Positions 35,113 to 44,466 of a stretch of DNA of 64,000 nucleotides are shown piece after piece. The stretch lies in the NCBI RefSeq assembly GCF_002258785.1, contig NZ_NOYI01000033.1, forward strand, positions 62,001-126,000. Reading direction: 5' to 3'. The notes under the pieces are model-generated. The model ran no database searches. It saw nothing but the letters and a program-made list of their open reading frames with translations, and was not told the DNA's origin. Within the stretch, counting starts at the first letter, position 1. Each line of letters starts with the position of its first letter. The stretch is from Rhodococcus sp. 06-235-1A. GTDB lineage: Bacteria > Actinomycetota > Actinomycetes > Mycobacteriales > Mycobacteriaceae. The translations under genes were made by a program, and so were the position numbers.

Positions 35113-36636
35113 CTAGGGTGTGGCGGACTGTCGGCCGGGGTGGACGGGCGCGGCCAGAGTTGTCGGTGCGGATCGTCCGCGCAGCGTCACGGACTCACCT
35201 GTTTGCCAGTGCTTTCTCTCGTCCGCTGTTGCGTGATCGAGCACGACCGACGACGTGAGCACATCGGTGTTCGGGTCGTCCTTGGCGAGATCGGTGAGCC
35301 GGGCCGCTTGATTCACGGTGTCGCCGATGACGGTGTACTCGAAGCGGGACTCGGCTCCGATGTTGCCTGCGATGACCGGCCCGTACGTCACGCCGATGCC
35401 GATCTCGAAGCCGCCGTCGGACGCGAGGGCAACGGCCAGGGTGCGTGCGGTGCGCAGTGCCGCCGTGGCGGGATCGGGGTGATCGACCGGAGCGCCGAAG
35501 ATCAGCAATGCGGCATCACCCTCGAACTTGTTGACGAAGCCGCCGTGTCGTTCGCCGTGCTCGACCACCACTGCGAAGAACCGATTGAGAAGTTCGACCA
35601 CCGCCTCCGCGGATTCTCGCTCGGCCATGGCCGTCGAACCCACCAGGTCGATGAACAGCACGGCGACCGTCCGGCTCTCGCCGCCGAGACGCGGAGCACT
35701 TGCCAATGCCCGCTGCGCCACGTCGTGGCCCACGTGCCTGCCGAACAGAGAACGCAGTCGCTCGCGTTCGTCGAGACCGACCACCATCTTGTTGAACCCG
35801 TTCTGCAACCGGCCGATCTCGGAAGCGTCGTAGACGTCGACCCGGGTGTCCGTCGCCCCGGCTTCGACGCGTTGCATCGCGCTACTGACCTGCTGCAGCG
35901 GGTCCGAGACGGAGCGTCCCACCAGAAACATGCCGCCGAATCCGACGACAAGGGCAACGGCGGAGAGCGACACCATCGCGGGGGACAGATCGACATCGGG
36001 AGGGATGACGGTGTCGATCAACCTGCCGAGTCCGATGAGTCCCAGCCCGAGAACGGGAATCGCTGTGCTCAGGACCCAGATGAGAACGACGCGAAGTCGA
36101 ACACCGAGAGCTGCGGAATCGGTGACCGCACCGACCTCCATCACCGCGGCTGTGATCGGGCGAAGAGTGCGTTCGGCCACCAGGTAACCCAGCGAGCACG
36201 TCGCCAAGCCGCCGAAGCTGACGGCGATCGCGACGATGATCGACAGCGCAGCGCCGGCCGACGCATTGACCGAGACGAACACCGCGACGCCGAGCGCCCA
36301 CAGCAGAACGTGGACGCCGAGTTGGCGCAGAGGCAATCGGACGACGGCGATGGCGGTCTCGTCCGACGGCGTGCCTCCGGTGTGCAGCCACCGAACCAGG
36401 GGTGCTGCGACGCGGAGTCCGAGCCCGATGCCGATGGCGATCGCGACCGGGAGATACACGAAGAACGCCAGGTAATTTCGGTCGGACAAGATCTCTTCGG
36501 AACCGACCGGCAGCGGCAGGACGAAGCGTGCCAATACGAACACGATGACGGCCCCGATGGCGTTGGCCGACACCATTCCCACCGCGTACAGACGCATGGG
36601 TGTGCGGTCGAGGGCAGATCGCAGGGCGGCGATCAC
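35113..36636 (-). CDS. Class III adenylate cyclase with 6TM and HAMP domains
   Basis: A 507-residue membrane cyclase. About six N-terminal spans (residues 10-230) precede a HAMP segment (VGRSVSDPLQQVSSAMQRVEAG) and a C-terminal cyclase domain with both metal Asp regions (VLFIDLVGSTA and KFEGDAALLIFG) and the YTVIGDTVNQAARL loop. The Lys in KFEGD and the later Asp favour ATP as substrate. This layout matches the mycobacterial Rv1318c/Rv1319c/Rv3645 group. The GTG at 36636 follows GGAGAAC; the next ATG is 13 codons in and lacks a ribosome site. A longer open frame upstream runs antisense through the AurF-like gene and is not real. Confidence 0.9.
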   Translation of the reverse strand: MIAALRSALDRTPMRLYAVGMVSANAIGAVIVFVLARFVLPLPVGSEEILSDRNYLAFFVYLPVAIAIGIGLGLRVAAPLVRWLHTGGTPSDETAIAVVRLPLRQLGVHVLLWALGVAVFVSVNASAGAALSIIVAIAVSFGGLATCSLGYLVAERTLRPITAAVMEVGAVTDSAALGVRLRVVLIWVLSTAIPVLGLGLIGLGRLIDTVIPPDVDLSPAMVSLSAVALVVGFGGMFLVGRSVSDPLQQVSSAMQRVEAGATDTRVDVYDASEIGRLQNGFNKMVVGLDERERLRSLFGRHVGHDVAQRALASAPRLGGESRTVAVLFIDLVGSTAMAERESAEAVVELLNRFFAVVVEHGERHGGFVNKFEGDAALLIFGAPVDHPDPATAALRTARTLAVALASDGGFEIGIGVTYGPVIAGNIGAESRFEYTVIGDTVNQAARLTDLAKDDPNTDVLTSSVVLDHATADERKHWQTGESVTLRGRSAPTTLAAPVHPGRQSATP

Positions 36637-36744
36637 CGGTGGTTCTCCGTGTTCGGCACGCTCGAACTCTAGGGGTCCGGCGAAAAGAATCCAGGAACTT
36701 CTGCCCAAGTGGCTACCTGTGTCGCCGAGTACCTGGTAATCTCC

Positions 36745-36755
36745 GTAACAGTTAC
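36745..36755. promoter_or_regulatory. GTAAC-A-GTTAC dyad before the AurF-like gene
   Basis: An 11-bp inverted repeat 35 bp before the diiron oxygenase start, with an additional GGTAA/TTACC symmetry around it. It is a possible TetR-type operator. Confidence 0.35.
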
Positions 36756-36789
36756 CTACAGATTTTCGACGATGGAAGGAACCACGGCG

Positions 36790-37695
36790 ATGACCAGCAC
36801 ACTCTCCAGGAACGACGTTCTCGAGCCCGAGGACGTTTCCGCTCGTTTGCTCGATTCCGCCGCCCAGCTGTCGTACGACCCGTCCGAGGAGGTCGACTGG
36901 GAAGCCGATCTCGATCCCTCCCTCTACGGACTCAACCCGGAGTGGAGCACCCTCTACGGCACGAAGCTGTGGGACGAGATGAGCGAGGAGCAGCGCATCA
37001 CGCTCACCCGCCACGAGGTCTGCTCGATCATGAGCACCGGCATCTGGTTCGAGATGATCCTGCAGCAGATGGTTCTGCGCGATCAGTACTGCAAGGACTC
37101 GTCGAACTCGGACTTCCAGTTCGCGCTCACCGAGATCGCCGACGAGTGCCGTCATTCGATCATGTTCGCCCGCGCCTGCCAGAAGATGGGCATCAAGGCC
37201 TACCTGCCGCGTCGATCGAGCATCGAGCTCGGTCGTGGCTTCAAGGCTCTCGCGTCCGCCGAGGTGGCCTACGGCGGCATTCTCGTCGCCGAAGAGGTTC
37301 TCGACGTCATGCAGCGCGACTGGATGCGCGGCGAGAACGTCCTGCCGCTCGTGCGCACCACCAGCAAGATCCACGTCGTCGAAGAATCGCGGCACATGAC
37401 GTTCGCACGCGCGCAGATGCGCGAAGACATCGCCGGAAAGAGCCCGGCCCGCCGCAAGGCCAGCGCGTTGGTCGTCGCAATTGCCGCGCGCCTGATCGTG
37501 TCCAACATGGTCAACAAGGAGGTCTACGCAGCAGCGGGCCTCGACGTCGACCGCGCGGTGAAGGAAGCGAAGAACAACGCTCATCACCACACGATGATGC
37601 GCACCTCGAGCGAGCATCTGATGGCATTTCTCCTCGACTGCGGTTTGGTCACCAAGCCGGCCGAGATGATCTACCGTCGTCTGCACATGCTCTGA
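36790..37695 (+). CDS. AurF-like diiron oxygenase
   Basis: A 301-residue helical diiron protein. Two AurF-type ligand motifs are clear: DECRH at residues 118-122 and EESRH at 198-202, with further Glu (AEEV) between. AurF oxidises an arylamine, but most actinobacterial relatives have unknown substrates. It lies 39 bp before an FprB-type ferredoxin-NADP reductase that could supply electrons; the same gene pair (Rv0885-Rv0886) occurs in mycobacteria as I recall. The ATG at 36790 is preferred because GAAGGAAC precedes it; an ATG at 36772 overlaps that site. Confidence 0.87.
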   Translation: MTSTLSRNDVLEPEDVSARLLDSAAQLSYDPSEEVDWEADLDPSLYGLNPEWSTLYGTKLWDEMSEEQRITLTRHEVCSIMSTGIWFEMILQQMVLRDQYCKDSSNSDFQFALTEIADECRHSIMFARACQKMGIKAYLPRRSSIELGRGFKALASAEVAYGGILVAEEVLDVMQRDWMRGENVLPLVRTTSKIHVVEESRHMTFARAQMREDIAGKSPARRKASALVVAIAARLIVSNMVNKEVYAAAGLDVDRAVKEAKNNAHHHTMMRTSSEHLMAFLLDCGLVTKPAEMIYRRLHML

Positions 37696-37734
37696 CCACT
37701 CTCTTCGAGGCCGTGAAGGACATCTGAGAAACCC

Positions 37735-39231
37735 ATGCCGTTCGCGATCACGCAGAACTGTTGCAACGACGCATCCTGCCTGTCGGTGTGCCCGGTCAAC
37801 TGCATTCATCCCACGCCCGACGAGCCGGATTTCGGCAAGACGGAGTTGCTCTACATCGATCCGCGCTCGTGCATCGACTGCGGGGCCTGTGCCGACGCGT
37901 GCCCGGTGGACGCGATCACTCGCGTCTCCCGACTGACGCCGGACCAGCAGATCTATGCCGACATCAACGCCGAGTACTACAAGGACAAGCCCGCGGTCGC
38001 GGAGTGGGGCGCGCCCCGATTCCCAGTGGCGACGGTCAACGACCTGCCGCCGATCGACATCGCCATCGTCGGAACCGGGCCTGCTGCCTGCTACACCGCT
38101 CAGGCGTTGCTGCGGGTGCCCGGCACCAATGTCACCTTCTACGACCGGCTGCCCACCGCGGGCGGTCTCGCCCGCTACGGCGTCGCTCCCGATCACCTGG
38201 GTACCCGACGCATCAGTGAGCACTTCCGTGGAATCTTCGTGCATCCACGAGTGACGATGAAGCTCGGTGTCGAGGTCGGTAAGGACGTCGACCACGTGGA
38301 ACTGGCCCGAAAGTTCGACTCCGTCGTGTACGCCGTCGGTGCCGACAAGGACCGAGCCCTCGAGATTCCCGGTATCGACCTCGACGGATCAGTCAGCGCG
38401 CGCACCTTGGTGGGCTGGTACACCGGTCACCCGGACGTTCCCGCCGACGCGATCGATCTCGCCGGCGTCGAGCGCGTCACCATCATCGGAAACGGCAACG
38501 TCGCCCTCGACGCGGCTCGTATCCTCACTGCCGACCCGGACCAGCTCGACGGGACCGAGATCGCGCCTCATGCTTTGGCCGAGCTGCGTCGCCATCGGGT
38601 GAACGAGGTTGTCGTCCTCGCCCGTCGTGGCCCCGAGTTCGCGGCCTTCACGCGTTCCGAGTGCAAGGCTCTGGTCGATCGCGCGGGCGTCGACGTCGTC
38701 GTGGCAGGTCCGGACGGAATCGTCGACGCCATCGATCGGCTGCCGCTCTCGTCCTCGGCCTCTGCGCTGGCAGGAGCTCAGCGCGTCGATCTCGGCTCTC
38801 GCGCGCCAGGGCGTCGCATCGTCTTCGCGTTCGGGCGGGCACCGTCCGCCCTGCACGGCAGCGGCTCGGTGGAGTCCATCGACGTGGGGGTGGGCGAACA
38901 CGCGATCACTCTGTCCACGGAGCTGGTTCTGCTCGCGATCGGTTATCGCGGAACTCCGTCACCGGGCATCCCGTTCGACGACATCACCGGCACCATTCGC
39001 AACGAGAGTGGTCGCATCACAGCTGCCGACGGCACTCCGGTTCCGGGTTGCTACGTGGTCGGATGGGCCAAACGTGGTGCCACGGGCGGCATCGGCGACA
39101 ACAAGATCGACGCCGAGGAAACTGCCGAGGCCTTGCTCGCAGACGTCCCGACGCGAGGCTCGGCGCGTCCACTCGGCTGGTACGGAAAGGTGAGCGCCGC
39201 TCTCGGCGATCGGGTCTCACGAGCGCGCTGA
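37735..39231 (+). CDS. fprB: Ferredoxin fused to ferredoxin-NADP reductase (FprB-like)
   Basis: A 498-residue two-domain protein. The N-terminal part is a 7Fe/4Fe ferredoxin (CCNDASCLSVCPVNC and CIDCGACADACP). The rest is an adrenodoxin-reductase-type FAD/NADP enzyme with IAIVGTGPAACY and VTIIGNGNVALDAAR as the two Rossmann loops, and a closing GATGGIGDNK segment. It would transfer NADPH electrons to its own cluster and on to a partner such as the upstream diiron oxygenase. Confidence 0.93.
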   Translation: MPFAITQNCCNDASCLSVCPVNCIHPTPDEPDFGKTELLYIDPRSCIDCGACADACPVDAITRVSRLTPDQQIYADINAEYYKDKPAVAEWGAPRFPVATVNDLPPIDIAIVGTGPAACYTAQALLRVPGTNVTFYDRLPTAGGLARYGVAPDHLGTRRISEHFRGIFVHPRVTMKLGVEVGKDVDHVELARKFDSVVYAVGADKDRALEIPGIDLDGSVSARTLVGWYTGHPDVPADAIDLAGVERVTIIGNGNVALDAARILTADPDQLDGTEIAPHALAELRRHRVNEVVVLARRGPEFAAFTRSECKALVDRAGVDVVVAGPDGIVDAIDRLPLSSSASALAGAQRVDLGSRAPGRRIVFAFGRAPSALHGSGSVESIDVGVGEHAITLSTELVLLAIGYRGTPSPGIPFDDITGTIRNESGRITAADGTPVPGCYVVGWAKRGATGGIGDNKIDAEETAEALLADVPTRGSARPLGWYGKVSAALGDRVSRAR

Positions 39232-39329
39232 CCGGCGGTAGCGCCCTGTTCTGTTCACATTGTGTAGCAGTCTGATTCGAGTCTGCGCGATTCGTACGCA
39301 CGGCGAGCTTCTCGGAGTTACCGTTGAGT

Positions 39330-40427
39330 ATGGCTGAACGGGGGGCCAAGCCCCAGGTTTCTTTTGTAAGACGGACGATGCTGCGCGCAGTCCGATCGTT
39401 GTTCAATCCGCTCCGGCCTGACGACTACTTGTCGATGATCAATCCGCTGTGGACCACTCGCGAACTTCGGGGGAAGGTCGAGCGGGTGGTTCCCGAGGGG
39501 TCGGAGGCCGTGTCGGTGTACATCCGTCCCGGTTTCGAGTGGCAGGGCCACACACCCGGGCAGTACGTCCGACTCGGAGTACTCATCGACGGTCGGTACC
39601 ACTGGCGGGCGTATTCGTTGACGTCCGACCCCGATCCCGTGGACGGGTTGGTCAGTGTCAGCCCCAAGTTGGTGCCGTCGGGCACGGTCTCGCCGTATCT
39701 GGTGGGAACCATCAGGACCGGCGATATCGTCCGTCTCAGCGAGGTCGAGGGTGAGTTCACTCTGCCTAGCCCGATTCCGGACAAGATGGTGTTCATCAGT
39801 GCAGGCAGTGGGATCACACCGATCATCAGCATGCTTCGCGCCCTAGATCACCAGGATCGGATGACCGACGCGGTCGTCGTGCACTCGGTTCACAACCGGG
39901 AGCAACTGATGTTCGCCGATACTCTCGACGAACTCGAAGCCAAGCACGACGGGCTGACGGTGAAGCTCAGGATCACCAGCGACGAAGGTCGGATGAAGGC
40001 CTCCGAATTGGACGAACTGGTTCCCGATTGGCGTGAACGCGAGGCATTCTGCTCCGGTCCTGGTGAACATCTGGACGATCTGCGCTCGTACTGGAAAGAC
40101 CAGGGCGACTACGACAAGTTCCATCACGAAAGTTTCCAGCCCGTCATCGGCGGCGGAGACGACGCTGGTGAGGGCGGCACCGTCAAGTTCCTCAACAGCA
40201 AGAAGGACGTCGAATGCGACGGTGCCACAACTATTCTCGCCGCAGGTGAGGAAGCGGGACTGGATCTGACGTTCGGCTGCCGTATCGGCATCTGCCACAC
40301 CTGCGTAGGTACCCTGAAAAAGGGGCGTTTACGTGACCTACGTAACGGGGATGTCTCCGAACCTACGGGGCAAGCGGTTCGGATCTGTGTCAACACTGCT
40401 GAGGGCGACATCGAAATCGAACTCTGA
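39330..40427 (+). CDS. Ferredoxin reductase partner of acyl-CoA desaturase (Rv3230c-like)
   Basis: A 365-residue oxidoreductase: FAD domain with RAYSLTSDP, NADP domain with FISAGSGITPIISML, and a C-terminal plant-type 2Fe-2S ferredoxin (GCRIGICHTC plus a distal Cys). It is followed 24 bp later by DesA3, and in mycobacteria this pair forms the stearoyl-CoA delta-9 desaturase system. A TTG six bases upstream of the chosen ATG has better spacing to GGAG (39314-39317) and could be the true start. Confidence 0.9.
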   Translation: MAERGAKPQVSFVRRTMLRAVRSLFNPLRPDDYLSMINPLWTTRELRGKVERVVPEGSEAVSVYIRPGFEWQGHTPGQYVRLGVLIDGRYHWRAYSLTSDPDPVDGLVSVSPKLVPSGTVSPYLVGTIRTGDIVRLSEVEGEFTLPSPIPDKMVFISAGSGITPIISMLRALDHQDRMTDAVVVHSVHNREQLMFADTLDELEAKHDGLTVKLRITSDEGRMKASELDELVPDWREREAFCSGPGEHLDDLRSYWKDQGDYDKFHHESFQPVIGGGDDAGEGGTVKFLNSKKDVECDGATTILAAGEEAGLDLTFGCRIGICHTCVGTLKKGRLRDLRNGDVSEPTGQAVRICVNTAEGDIEIEL

Positions 40428-40451
40428 TCTTCCATTCGAACAGGGGAATGT

Positions 40452-41894
40452 ATGTCTATCGACGAAACCACCAGGCGGGTCACCGACACCGATGGGCCGG
40501 TGAACCCGCTGGCGCACCTGAGCGACGAGACGATCGCCGAACTCGCCAAGGAATTCGACGCCATTCACGACGAGGTGTACGCCAGCCTCGGTGACAAGGA
40601 CCGCAAGTACATCACCTCGGTGATCGCAGCACAGCGTCAGCTGCTGGTCGCCGGCCGCGTGCTGTTGCTCGGTTCCACCAGCAAGCCCGCGTGGCTGGCC
40701 GGTACCGCATGCCTCGGGATCGCGAAGATCCTCGAGAACATGGAGATCGGCCACAACGTCATGCACGGCCAGTGGGACTGGATGAACGATCCGGAAATCC
40801 ATTCGTCGGTGTGGGACTGGGATACCGCGTCCACCGCCAACTCGTGGAAGCACTCGCACAACTACGTGCACCACACGTACACGAACATTCGCGGCAAGGA
40901 CAAGGATCTCGGCTACGAGATCATGCGCATCGATCCGCGTCAGAAGTGGAGCCCCGTCTACCTGGCCCAGCCGTTCTACAACGTGCTGCTGATGGCCTTC
41001 TTCGAGTGGGGCGTCGCTCTGCACGACCTCGACATCGAGGCAATTCGCCGCGGCGAGAAGCCGGTCAAGGAACTCGTCGAGGACCTCAAGGGCATCGGCG
41101 TCAAGGCACGCAAGCAGTTCGTCAAGGACTACGTGGGCTGGCCGCTGATCAGTGCCGGGGCATTCGCTCTGGCGCAGCTCGCCTCGGGTGGTCGGTTGCC
41201 CGAGAGCAAGAGGTCTCGCCTGGCAACCAAACTGCGGGGATCCGCGCGTTTCGGCAAGAACCGCCGGACGGCCGCCCTGTTGGACAGTCGCCTCAGCGGT
41301 ATCGAGAGCACGTTCCTGTCGACGGTGGCGGCGAACTTCACCGCCAACATCATTCGTAACGTCTGGTCGAACGCGATCATCTTCTGCGGCCACTTCCCGG
41401 ATCAGGCCTACACCTTCAGCCAGGAAGAGGTGGAGAACGAGACCCGCGGTGGCTGGTACGTCCGTCAGTTGGTCGGAGCCGCGAACATCGATGGTGGTCC
41501 ACTGTTCCATCTTATGAGCGGAAACCTGAGCTATCAGGTGGAACACCACCTGTACCCGGATATGCCCAGCACTCGGTACTCGGACGTCGCGCCGAAGATC
41601 AAGGACATCTGCGAGCGCTACGAGCTGCCGTACAACACCGGACCGTTCTTTCAGCAGTGGGGCATGGTCCAGCGGACCATCGCGCGATTGGCCTTCCCGG
41701 GTGGCAAGGTTCGGCCGAAGCCGGGCCCCTACCGTCCCGAGGAGAGTTGGCGTCGCAAGTTCGCCGAGGGTGCCACCAAGGACAGTGAGGCCGCCAAGAC
41801 TCGCGGTCGCGTGCCGGCAGAGCATCCTGCGGCGGGACCGGAGCACAACTCCGGCGGCGTCGATGTTCAGCCGCCGCCCCGTGGCGACGACTGA
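40452..41894 (+). CDS. desA3: Membrane acyl-CoA delta-9 desaturase
   Basis: A 480-residue membrane diiron desaturase. Three histidine boxes are present: HNVMH at 101-105, HSHNYVHH at 134-141 and EHHLYP at 365-366. It makes oleoyl-CoA from stearoyl-CoA at the membrane using electrons from the preceding reductase. The C-terminal extension is hydrophilic and Pro/Ala-rich. It ends at a strong bidirectional hairpin. Confidence 0.92.
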   Translation: MSIDETTRRVTDTDGPVNPLAHLSDETIAELAKEFDAIHDEVYASLGDKDRKYITSVIAAQRQLLVAGRVLLLGSTSKPAWLAGTACLGIAKILENMEIGHNVMHGQWDWMNDPEIHSSVWDWDTASTANSWKHSHNYVHHTYTNIRGKDKDLGYEIMRIDPRQKWSPVYLAQPFYNVLLMAFFEWGVALHDLDIEAIRRGEKPVKELVEDLKGIGVKARKQFVKDYVGWPLISAGAFALAQLASGGRLPESKRSRLATKLRGSARFGKNRRTAALLDSRLSGIESTFLSTVAANFTANIIRNVWSNAIIFCGHFPDQAYTFSQEEVENETRGGWYVRQLVGAANIDGGPLFHLMSGNLSYQVEHHLYPDMPSTRYSDVAPKIKDICERYELPYNTGPFFQQWGMVQRTIARLAFPGGKVRPKPGPYRPEESWRRKFAEGATKDSEAAKTRGRVPAEHPAAGPEHNSGGVDVQPPPRGDD

Positions 41895-41917
41895 GTTTCG
41901 TCCCCGCTCAGCTGACA

Positions 41918-41956
41918 AGAACCGCGGCCACCCGACTTCCGGGTGGCCGCGGTTCT
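41918..41956. terminator. Bidirectional terminator between desA3 and the MFS gene
   Basis: A perfect 17-bp stem (41918-41934 with 41940-41956) with a 5-base loop in the gap between two convergent genes. Confidence 0.85.
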
Positions 41957-41969
41957 GCGTTGTGGTGGG

Positions 41970-43322
41970 TCAGGCCATGTCGACGTCCTTGGTCTCGATC
42001 AGTCGCTTGGTGCAGACCAGACTCAGCACCGACAGCAGAGCCAGCATGACGCCGATCGAGATGCTGCCGAATGCGGCCGTGAGCGGTGCGGCCAGCATCG
42101 GCGGAATCGCGCCACCGAGAACTCCGGCGAGGTTGTAGCCCAAACCCGCTCCGGTGTAACGGAATCGGGTCTGGAACAGCTCCGGCAGCAATGCTCCGGT
42201 CGGCCCGTAGGCAACTCCGAAGATGGCCAGCGTCACGCACATGCCGATCACGAAGGCTGCGGATGAGCCGGTGTCGAGTATCGGGAACAGTGCGATCGAC
42301 CACGGTACTGCGATCATGCACGCCGCCATGATCACTCGCCGCCGCCCGACGCGATCGGAGTAGGTTGCCGAGAGCGCGATCGCGACTCCGAAGATCACCG
42401 CAGCGCCTATCCCGGTGACCAACACGAAGGGACGGTCGAACCCGAGGGTCTTGGTGCCGTAGCTCGTCAGGTACGCGGTGCCCATGTAGAAGAAGGCGAA
42501 GAGGGACGCCAATGCGCCTGCGGCGGTGATGATTTCGCGCTTCTGGATGCGCCACGCGTCGAAGATGGGCAGTTTGGTGGGCGCGGCGCTCGCGGGGGCC
42601 TGCTCCTCGGCGAGCTTGTTGGCCCGAAAGACCGGGGTCTCCTCGATGGCCAATCGCATGTACAGGCCGATGAGCACCAGAACGGCGCTGAGCAGGAACG
42701 GGATTCGCCAGCCGTAGTTCAGGAACGTCTCGTTCGTGTCGCCGAGCAGCAGGCCGGTCGCGAGGAAGGTAGCGCTCGAGAAGATGAAGGCGGCCGATGG
42801 TCCCAGCTGGGGGAACATCGCATAGAAGCCGCGCTTGCCCGGAGGGGCGTACTCGGCCGTGAGCAGTGTCGCGCCGGCCCATTCTCCGCCTACTGCGAAC
42901 CCTTGTCCGAACCTGAGCAGCACCAGGATGATCGGAGCGGCCACGCCGATCGTCTCCGCCCCGGGCAGCAGACCGATGGCGAACGTGGACACGCCCATCA
43001 GCAGCAGCGTCGAGATCAACGTCTTCTTGCGGCCGATGCGGTCCCCGAAGTGTCCGAACAGCACAGCGCCGACGGGCCGGGCGATGAACGCTACCGCGAA
43101 CGTCGCGAACGAGGCCACGGTGCCGGCCGTGCTTCCGAGGGCTGGAAAGAAGATGGTGGGAAAGACCAACGCGGCAGCGGTTCCGTAGATGAAGAAGTCG
43201 TAGAACTCGATCGTCGTACCGATGCCACTGGCGACAGCAACCCGCCGAACACTGGTCTTGGTCTGCACAGAGGGTGTCGTCGATGCGGACACACCCGGTT
43301 CGTCGGGTGAGACAGTGGTCAT
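41970..43322 (-). CDS. MFS transporter, metabolite:H+ symporter (MHS) family
   Basis: A 450-residue protein with 12 predicted spans. The MHS hallmarks GTTIEFYDFFIYG near residue 35, GHFGDRIGRKKTL (loop 2-3) and GEWAGATLL are present. The family takes up dicarboxylates, aromatic acids, osmolytes or citrate with protons; the substrate here is unclear. Single gene between two convergent terminator regions. Confidence 0.9.
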   Translation of the reverse strand: MTTVSPDEPGVSASTTPSVQTKTSVRRVAVASGIGTTIEFYDFFIYGTAAALVFPTIFFPALGSTAGTVASFATFAVAFIARPVGAVLFGHFGDRIGRKKTLISTLLLMGVSTFAIGLLPGAETIGVAAPIILVLLRFGQGFAVGGEWAGATLLTAEYAPPGKRGFYAMFPQLGPSAAFIFSSATFLATGLLLGDTNETFLNYGWRIPFLLSAVLVLIGLYMRLAIEETPVFRANKLAEEQAPASAAPTKLPIFDAWRIQKREIITAAGALASLFAFFYMGTAYLTSYGTKTLGFDRPFVLVTGIGAAVIFGVAIALSATYSDRVGRRRVIMAACMIAVPWSIALFPILDTGSSAAFVIGMCVTLAIFGVAYGPTGALLPELFQTRFRYTGAGLGYNLAGVLGGAIPPMLAAPLTAAFGSISIGVMLALLSVLSLVCTKRLIETKDVDMA

Positions 43323-43443
43323 GGTTCCTCCGTTTTGTCGGGTATCGGGCGAATGTGCGATACCGAATGCGACGAACGGTAGTGATCCGGGTCACCCGTC
43401 GAATACCCCCGGATGGGGGGAACGACAACACCCTCCCTCCGAG

Positions 43444-44331
43444 CTACTGCCAATGAGCAGTCTCGACAGCAGCACGGTAGGTGTTGTCGAGGAAGGCGAG
43501 CAGAAGCGCATCGGGGTCCTCGGCAGTGCGTACGGCCTCGTAGGGGAGGATGTACTCGCCGAGATCGCGATCGAAGTACGCAGGGGCGGTGACGGCCGGA
43601 TGGCTGTCGTAGCCGTCCGGATTCGGGTAGGCGTAAGCGTAGAACGCGCCCTCAGCTGCCCCGCCCGGCCAGAAGCCGGCACTGGAGACCTCGTCGCTGT
43701 ACGCCTCGTGCATCACCCAGTCCGGGCAGTTGGGAACGCCGCCGGGATGCTGCGGGGCAGACCTACCCGAGAAGCGCGTGACAGCGAGATCGAAAGCGCC
43801 CCAGAAGAAATGGACGGGACTGGATTTGCCGCGAAAGTCGGCGCGAAACTCGGAGAACACGCGATGTGCGCTGACGAGGGCACGCCAGAACCTCTCCATC
43901 GCGTCCGCGTCGTAGGAGGCGTGCTCGACGTCCTCCGCGAACGGGGTGGCGTGCGGTAGTTCGACAGGCTTACCCACGATCGTCGCGTCGACCCCGAGTT
44001 GCGTGAGCAGGTCGGTGTATTCGGCGAAGAAGTCTGCGACGGTGCGTGGTTCGAGCTTCATGGTCCTGGTCTGGCCATCGGTGGTGGCCAGTATCAGTCG
44101 GTGGCCCAGGAAATCGAAACGAATCTCGAGCCCGCGGTTGCCGAGTGGGATCAGCGACGTCGTCAGTCCGGACGCATCGACGTACAGCGCGACTCCCCAC
44201 CAATGGTTGAGTGCCGGCGACAGTGCCATTCGGGTCTTGCCGACGATCTGGGTCCACAGATGCACCGTGTCGCGAGTGTCGGACCAGCTCTCGATCGGAA
44301 GTTCCGGCCACGCGTCGTACGAAGTTGTCAT
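43444..44331 (-). CDS. DUF5996 family protein
   Basis: A 295-residue protein with the DUF5996 signature: WPELPIESWSDTRDTVH at the start, NHWWGVALYVDASGL, HFFWGAFDLAVTRFSGR, and HEAYSDEVSSAGFWPGG. Function is unknown. The ATG of MTTSYDA is used; an upstream GTG/ATG would add only five residues without a better ribosome site. Confidence 0.87.
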   Translation of the reverse strand: MTTSYDAWPELPIESWSDTRDTVHLWTQIVGKTRMALSPALNHWWGVALYVDASGLTTSLIPLGNRGLEIRFDFLGHRLILATTDGQTRTMKLEPRTVADFFAEYTDLLTQLGVDATIVGKPVELPHATPFAEDVEHASYDADAMERFWRALVSAHRVFSEFRADFRGKSSPVHFFWGAFDLAVTRFSGRSAPQHPGGVPNCPDWVMHEAYSDEVSSAGFWPGGAAEGAFYAYAYPNPDGYDSHPAVTAPAYFDRDLGEYILPYEAVRTAEDPDALLLAFLDNTYRAAVETAHWQ

Positions 44332-44466
44332 GTGTCGATGATGCACACAGACCCCGGTCGAAGGCCATAGCTGTGCTACCTCAGGCGCACCTCAGGGTTC
44401 GCCGGTACCGTCTGACCGCAGGGGCGAGACGCTTGTGTCGGCGGTCTTGGAAGCGGAGGTGATCGC

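Noticed and set aside
34987-36672. 561-codon plus-strand frame
   Set aside because: Antisense to the adenylate cyclase, low-complexity Asp/Arg/Glu content.
36637-38295. Long minus-strand frame continuing upstream of the adenylate cyclase
   Set aside because: It is antisense to the AurF-like and FprB genes, whose motifs are intact; the cyclase has its own GTG and ribosome site at 36636.
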